The position numbers and the translations under genes were made by a program. The notes beneath the pieces were generated by a model. The model had not been told where the DNA came from, searched no databases, and saw only the letters and a program-made list of their open reading frames with translations. DNA of 12,500 bases, taken from NCBI GenBank assembly GCA_028226735.1, contig JAOIYV010000011.1:1-12500 (forward strand), given 5' to 3'. Source of the DNA: Candidatus Pelagibacter sp. GTDB taxonomy: Bacteria > Pseudomonadota > Alphaproteobacteria > Pelagibacterales > Pelagibacteraceae. Positions 8,221 through 12,500 of this stretch are shown piece by piece. How positions within the stretch are numbered: the stretch's first letter is position 1; every line of letters begins with the position of its first letter.

Positions 8221-9063
8221 ATGAATATAGAAAATGTTTTAAATGAAGCAAAAAATATTTTGCACTTCAGCAAAATAAAAACACCACTACTTGATTGTGA
8301 AATATTATTATCTAATTCAATAAATCAAAATAAAAAACACATTATCCTAAACCCCAAGGAAAATTTAGACTTAAAACAAGTAAATAAATTTAAAAGTTTA
8401 ATAAAAAGAAGAATAAAAGGTGAACCCATTGCATATTTGATAAATAAAAAAGAATTTTGGAAAAATGAATTTTATGTAAATAAAAATGTTTTAATACCTA
8501 GGCCAGATACTGAAATAATAATTGAAGAAGTTTTAAAGATTTATTCAAAAAAATCTCAGATAAATGTTTTAGACATTGGAACTGGCTCTGGGTGTATTCT
8601 CCTATCCATACTAGAAGAAAGGTCTAAATTTTATGGTGTAGGAATAGATATTTCTAAAAAAAGTATAGATATAAGTAGATATAACGCAAAAAAAATGAAC
8701 TTAAACAATAGAACAAAATTTATTCATTCTAATGTTGACAATTTTAAATTTGGCAAATATGATCTAATTGTTTCAAATCCTCCATATATAAAACTATTAG
8801 ATTTAAAATATTTGGAAAAGGATGTAATTAACTTTGAACCAAAGTTAGCTTTAAACGGCGGATTTGATGGTTTTTCAAAAATCAGAAAAGTAATTAAAAA
8901 AGCAAGCTGTCTGATTAAAAAAAACGGTAAATTTATTTTAGAGATTGGTTTTGATCAAAAAAATAGAGTTAAAGAGATATTAAAAGAAGAAGATTTTTAC
9001 ACGAACAAAGTTATAAAAGATTATGGAAATAATAATCGTTGCATAATAAGCACTAAAATTTAA
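8221..9063 (+). CDS. prmC: Release factor glutamine N5-methyltransferase PrmC (HemK)
   Basis: PrmC methylates the glutamine of the GGQ motif in release factors with S-adenosylmethionine, raising their release activity. The 280-residue protein has an N-terminal helical domain (about 1-80) that grips the release factor. A Rossmann methyltransferase domain follows: LIPRPDTE at 91-98, SAM motif I DIGTGSGCI at 118-126, acidic GID at 141-143, and catalytic NPPY at 186-189 followed by LDLKYLEKDVINFEPKLAL. It starts one base after the prfA stop, the classical enzyme-substrate gene pair. The sequence is very rich in Lys, Asn and Ile, like its neighbours. No Shine-Dalgarno motif is seen, so translation probably depends on ribosomes finishing prfA. 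Confidence 0.96.
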   Translation: MNIENVLNEAKNILHFSKIKTPLLDCEILLSNSINQNKKHIILNPKENLDLKQVNKFKSLIKRRIKGEPIAYLINKKEFWKNEFYVNKNVLIPRPDTEIIIEEVLKIYSKKSQINVLDIGTGSGCILLSILEERSKFYGVGIDISKKSIDISRYNAKKMNLNNRTKFIHSNVDNFKFGKYDLIVSNPPYIKLLDLKYLEKDVINFEPKLALNGGFDGFSKIRKVIKKASCLIKKNGKFILEIGFDQKNRVKEILKEEDFYTNKVIKDYGNNNRCIISTKI

Positions 9064-9080
9064 ACAAACTAATAAAAATT

Positions 9081-9497
9081 ATGGTAACATTTAGAAGCAA
9101 TAACAATAGAAGACCTCCATTTAGAAATAACAATAATAGAAGACCTTCATTCAGAAGAAATAATGATGAGGGATCTAAATTTTCTAATAATGATAATTTT
9201 CAAAGAAAAATTCCAGGTAGAAATAATCATAATGCTCCTAAATTAATTGAAAAATACAATGATTTGGCCAGAGAAGCTCTCGCAAATGAAGATAAAATTT
9301 TATCTGAAAATTATTTTCAGCATGCAGACCACTTTGCTAGAGTTTTAAAAGAACAGGAAAACAATAGAATTGCTAGAATTAATTCAAATACTGAGACTGC
9401 AAAATCTGAAAAAACTGAGGAAATAAAAGAAGTGTCCGGAGAGACAGATGTTAAAAAAATTATAAAGTCTGCAGAAAAAACATCAGCTGCAAGTTAA
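9081..9497 (+). CDS. DUF4167-family protein, predicted RNA-binding or ribosome-associated
   Basis: The core segment from about residue 46 to 95, with LIEKYNDLAREALANEDKIL and then NYFQHADHFARVL, matches the alphaproteobacterial DUF4167 family as I remember it. That family is often encoded right after prmC, as here (17-bp gap). The 138-residue protein has three parts: an Asn/Arg-rich basic N-terminus of ~45 residues with two near-identical blocks, the helical core, and an acidic/Lys-rich low-complexity tail. The basic N-terminus and the placement beside translation genes suggest a nucleic-acid or ribosome role, but that is inference; I know of no settled function. It is the last gene of the lysC operon. 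Its stop overlaps the convergent M23 gene by 4 bp. No Shine-Dalgarno motif precedes the ATG. Confidence 0.85.
   Translation: MVTFRSNNNRRPPFRNNNNRRPSFRRNNDEGSKFSNNDNFQRKIPGRNNHNAPKLIEKYNDLAREALANEDKILSENYFQHADHFARVLKEQENNRIARINSNTETAKSEKTEEIKEVSGETDVKKIIKSAEKTSAAS
9099..9155 (+). repeat. Two-copy in-gene repeat encoding an Asn/Arg/Pro/Phe block
   Basis: Two imperfect 27-bp copies at 9099-9125 and 9129-9155 encode NNNRRPPFR and NNNRRPSFR, separated by one Asn codon. The DNA copies differ at a few positions, so the duplication is not very recent. A further partial unit (RNN) follows. Such Arg/Asn-rich repeats are common in disordered RNA-binding tails; the repeat number may vary between strains. 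Confidence 0.8.
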
Positions 9498-10798
9498 TTT
9501 AAACCAATAATTAATTCTGATTTTAAAACATCTAATTTAATTCTATTGACCTCAAACAATTCTCTTTCTTTATTTTTTAGTATTTTACCAGACGGTAATT
9601 TTAGTTTTTGAGAATTAATTTTTTTTCCATTTTCAATTACCTCATAATGAAGGTGAGGACCTGTTGATTTTCCAGTTGAGCCAACATAACCTATAATTTG
9701 ACCTTGTTTAACTCTTAAACCTTCCTTGATTCCTCGAGCAAAATTTTTCATATGAGCATATACGGTTTGGTAAGTTGAGTTATGTTTAATTTTAATACAG
9801 TTTCCACCACCACCACACCACCTTGCTCGTAATATCACACCATCACCAGACGCCATAATCGGTGTGCCCATTGGAGCAGCAAAATCAGTTCCTCTATGCA
9901 TTTTGTTATACCCATCTATAGGATGTTTTCTCATTCCAAAAGAAGATGAGAGTCTTGCACCATTGATAGGAGTTTTCATTAAAGCCTTTTTAACACTTTT
10001 ACCATTTTCATCATAGTGTCCTTCACTTCCCTTTTTATTAAAATAATATAATGAGTTATTTACTCCACTTAACTTAAGATCTGCAAAAATAATATTTCCA
10101 GTTTCAAAAATTTTGCCATCATCATCCTCGAATACTTCATACATTATTTGAAAACTATCATTTTTTCTAATATCTCTTTGAAAATCTACTTGGAACCCGT
10201 AAATTCTTGCAAATTCAACAATTATATTTGGCTTAATATCTAAATCAATTGCAGTTTTATATAAACTTTGTAAAATTTTTCCTTCTTTAAAAATGATTTT
10301 TTTATTTAAATTTGTTACGATTGTTTTTTTTACAAATAAATTTGTTTCTAAGTCTCTAGTTAATTGAATTTTTTCAGTTCTAGACACTGGAAATATAAAT
10401 TTCGTAATTTTTTTATTATTAGTCTCATCTATTATAAATTTTATGACAAGATTAGTTTTTAGGTTATTTAAATTATATTTTGTTCCTAAGTTTTTTGTTA
10501 TTTTATTTATTTCATCAACAGGTATTGAATAACTTTTTAATATTTTATTAAATGTTTCACCTTTAGATATTTTATGATCAATACTTCTGTATCGTGGGTA
10601 CAAATTATCAAAAAGATGGTTTATACTTTTTTGAAAATAAATATTATTTATTACATCTTTATATTTTTTTTTAACTATTTCTTTTTTATTATTATAAAAT
10701 GTAGTGCTTATTACCGTTGTAATTATCAGTAAAAAAAGAAATGCTATTTCAGTATTTCTTTTAATTAATTTTGAAATCTTATTTAAATTGAATATCAT
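9494..10798 (-). CDS. Membrane-anchored M23 peptidoglycan endopeptidase (MepM/Csd3-like)
   Basis: This is a zinc peptidase of the lysostaphin (M23) type, expected to cut peptidoglycan cross-links in the periplasm during wall growth. The 434-residue protein starts with a short basic segment and a single membrane helix at about 17-35, probably an uncleaved anchor. A LysM-like or inhibitory domain follows (KISKGETFNKILKSYSIP, 77-94). Next is a second domain with VDFQRDIRKNDSF at 204-216, which resembles E. coli MepM and Helicobacter Csd3. The M23 domain starts near 284. Zinc ligands are His301 and Asp305 (HRGTD) and His384 (HLHYE); His349 and His382 are the expected catalytic histidines, so the site is complete. 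The gene converges on the DUF4167 gene and is divergent from the rRNA operon. No Shine-Dalgarno motif precedes the ATG. Confidence 0.93.
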   Translation of the reverse strand: MIFNLNKISKLIKRNTEIAFLFLLIITTVISTTFYNNKKEIVKKKYKDVINNIYFQKSINHLFDNLYPRYRSIDHKISKGETFNKILKSYSIPVDEINKITKNLGTKYNLNNLKTNLVIKFIIDETNNKKITKFIFPVSRTEKIQLTRDLETNLFVKKTIVTNLNKKIIFKEGKILQSLYKTAIDLDIKPNIIVEFARIYGFQVDFQRDIRKNDSFQIMYEVFEDDDGKIFETGNIIFADLKLSGVNNSLYYFNKKGSEGHYDENGKSVKKALMKTPINGARLSSSFGMRKHPIDGYNKMHRGTDFAAPMGTPIMASGDGVILRARWCGGGGNCIKIKHNSTYQTVYAHMKNFARGIKEGLRVKQGQIIGYVGSTGKSTGPHLHYEVIENGKKINSQKLKLPSGKILKNKERELFEVNRIKLDVLKSELIIGLN

Positions 10799-10893
10799 CT
10801 AGAATTATCAATTATTAATTTAGTAAAGCAAAAAAATCAAAAAAAACCTTGTATTTACTTGTATATTTAGTCATTTATTTAAATGCTAAATGC

Positions 10894-10921
10894 TTGATTT
10901 ACTTTTATTTTAGCTTATAAG
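10894..10921 (+). promoter_or_regulatory. Candidate rRNA operon promoter
   Basis: TTGATT at 10894-10899 (four of six to the -35 consensus) is followed after 16 bp by TATAAG at 10916-10921 (five of six to the -10). The A/T-rich DNA upstream could act as an UP element. The bases after the -10 (CAGTCC) are unusually GC-rich for this region, as in discriminators of ppGpp-sensitive rRNA promoters. The -10 lies inside a perfect 10-bp palindrome, GCTTATAAGC (10913-10922). Transcription would start near 10928, giving a leader of about 200 nt. Confidence 0.55.
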
Positions 10922-10973
10922 CAGTCCACTTTCTCTATAAAATTATTGTTTACTCAATAGATTAGTGAGGATT

Positions 10974-10994
10974 ATTGGGCTTTTTAGACCCAAT
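10974..10994 (+). other. Hairpin in the 5' part of the rRNA leader
   Basis: ATTGGG at 10974-10979 can pair with CCCAAT at 10989-10994, a 6-bp stem with three G-C pairs and a 9-nt loop. G-C pairs are rare in the surrounding DNA. The following bases contain A-rich sequence and no T run, so it is not an intrinsic terminator in the forward direction. Its role in the leader is unknown. Confidence 0.5.
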
Positions 10995-11025
10995 TAGCTA
11001 TTTAAAAAGTAAAAATTTAAGAAGA

Positions 11026-11070
11026 GAAGTGTGGACGGTTAAGGTTACCAAAATTTGTCGTACACACTTC
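11026..11070 (+). other. Stem-loop in the 16S leader
   Basis: Bases 11026-11033 (GAAGTGTG) pair perfectly with 11063-11070 (CACACTTC). After one G-A mismatch the pairing continues with 11035-11037 against 11059-11061, leaving a loop of about 20 nt. The stem is GC-rich compared with its surroundings, which argues that it is maintained. The right arm can also pair with bases just before the 16S start (11112-11117), so this stem may compete with another fold. Likely roles are rRNA processing or early 16S folding; this is inference. Confidence 0.6.
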
Positions 11071-11075
11071 AACAT

Positions 11076-11105
11076 TATATAAATTTTATTCTTAGAATTT
11101 ATATA
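11076..11105 (+). other. AT-rich 13-bp hairpin before the 16S gene
   Basis: Bases 11076-11088 pair with 11093-11105 across a 4-nt loop (TTCT). All 13 positions pair, one as a G-U wobble. The stem is nearly all A-T, but its length and lack of mismatches make it stand out. It lies about 20 nt upstream of the mature 16S 5' end and could be an RNase III or other maturation signal. Confidence 0.6.
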
Positions 11106-11127
11106 GAAGCTAGTGTGCGCCGTTTTT

Positions 11128-12500
<1,373 letters not shown>

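Larger units (their letters stand above)
10799..11127. promoter_or_regulatory. rRNA operon promoter and 16S leader, with the upstream region of the M23 gene
   Basis: This 329-bp gap is the longest non-coding stretch in the window. The left ~95 bp are extremely AT-rich and should hold the M23 promoter on the minus strand. A minus-strand GATAAT lies close to its ATG, but no matching -35 is clear. The region also contains direct repeats of ten bases at 10848-10857 and 10858-10867 (8 of 10 identical) and a perfect 7-bp tandem (AAATGCT twice) at 10881-10894. The rRNA promoter candidate is at 10894-10921. From there to the 16S start runs a leader of about 200 nt with three inverted repeats. No open frame, tRNA or riboswitch of a type I recognise is present. 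Confidence 0.75.

Noticed and set aside
10946..10975. Second rRNA promoter (TTGTTT with GATTAT, 18-bp spacer)
   Set aside because: Both hexamers match the consensus poorly, and the second overlaps the hairpin at 10974; the promoter at 10894-10921 is clearly better.
10799..11127. tRNA, CRISPR array or mobile-element end in the largest gap
   Set aside because: No cloverleaf, no regularly spaced repeats and no terminal inverted repeats with target duplications are visible; the content fits an rRNA promoter and leader.

Overview
The window is a stretch of core chromosome from a very AT-rich, streamlined alphaproteobacterium of the SAR11 clade (Pelagibacterales). The 16S rRNA gene at the right-hand end gives the best evidence. 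As I remember them, the targets of four SAR11 oligonucleotide probes (152R, 441R, 542R, 732R) are present without mismatch, at 11261-11282, 11537-11558, 11613-11630 and 11803-11825. The protein genes agree: lysine-, asparagine- and isoleucine-rich proteins, TAA stop codons throughout, almost no intergenic DNA, and an alphaproteobacterial neighbourhood (ubiG-lysC, prfA-prmC-DUF4167).

Layout from left to right: the end of a possible membrane-protein frame (+, 1-123) converges on secA (-). secA diverges from argJ (+) over a 69-bp gap. argJ converges on ubiG (-) with the two stop codons touching. ubiG diverges from a five-gene run (+) over a 67-bp gap. That run is lysC, ispG, prfA, prmC and a DUF4167 gene, with gaps of 5, -1, 1 and 17 bp, and looks like one operon. 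It converges, with a 4-bp overlap, on a membrane-anchored M23 peptidoglycan endopeptidase gene (-). That gene diverges over a 329-bp regulatory region from the rRNA operon (+), of which only the first ~1,373 nt of 16S lie in the window.

The genes are housekeeping functions: protein export (SecA), arginine synthesis (ArgJ), ubiquinone synthesis (UbiG), the aspartate amino-acid family (LysC), isoprenoid precursors (IspG), translation termination (RF1 and its methyltransferase PrmC), cell-wall remodelling (M23) and ribosome synthesis (16S). prfA/prmC is a functional pair, a methyltransferase next to its substrate.

I found no phage, transposon, CRISPR array, toxin-antitoxin pair, defence gene, tRNA or undescribed multi-gene system. 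The observations most worth a second look are the 16S leader, which holds alternative hairpins that share one strand; the complete lack of Shine-Dalgarno motifs ahead of nine genes; three convergent gene ends with no room for terminators; and substitutions in a conserved SecA helicase motif.
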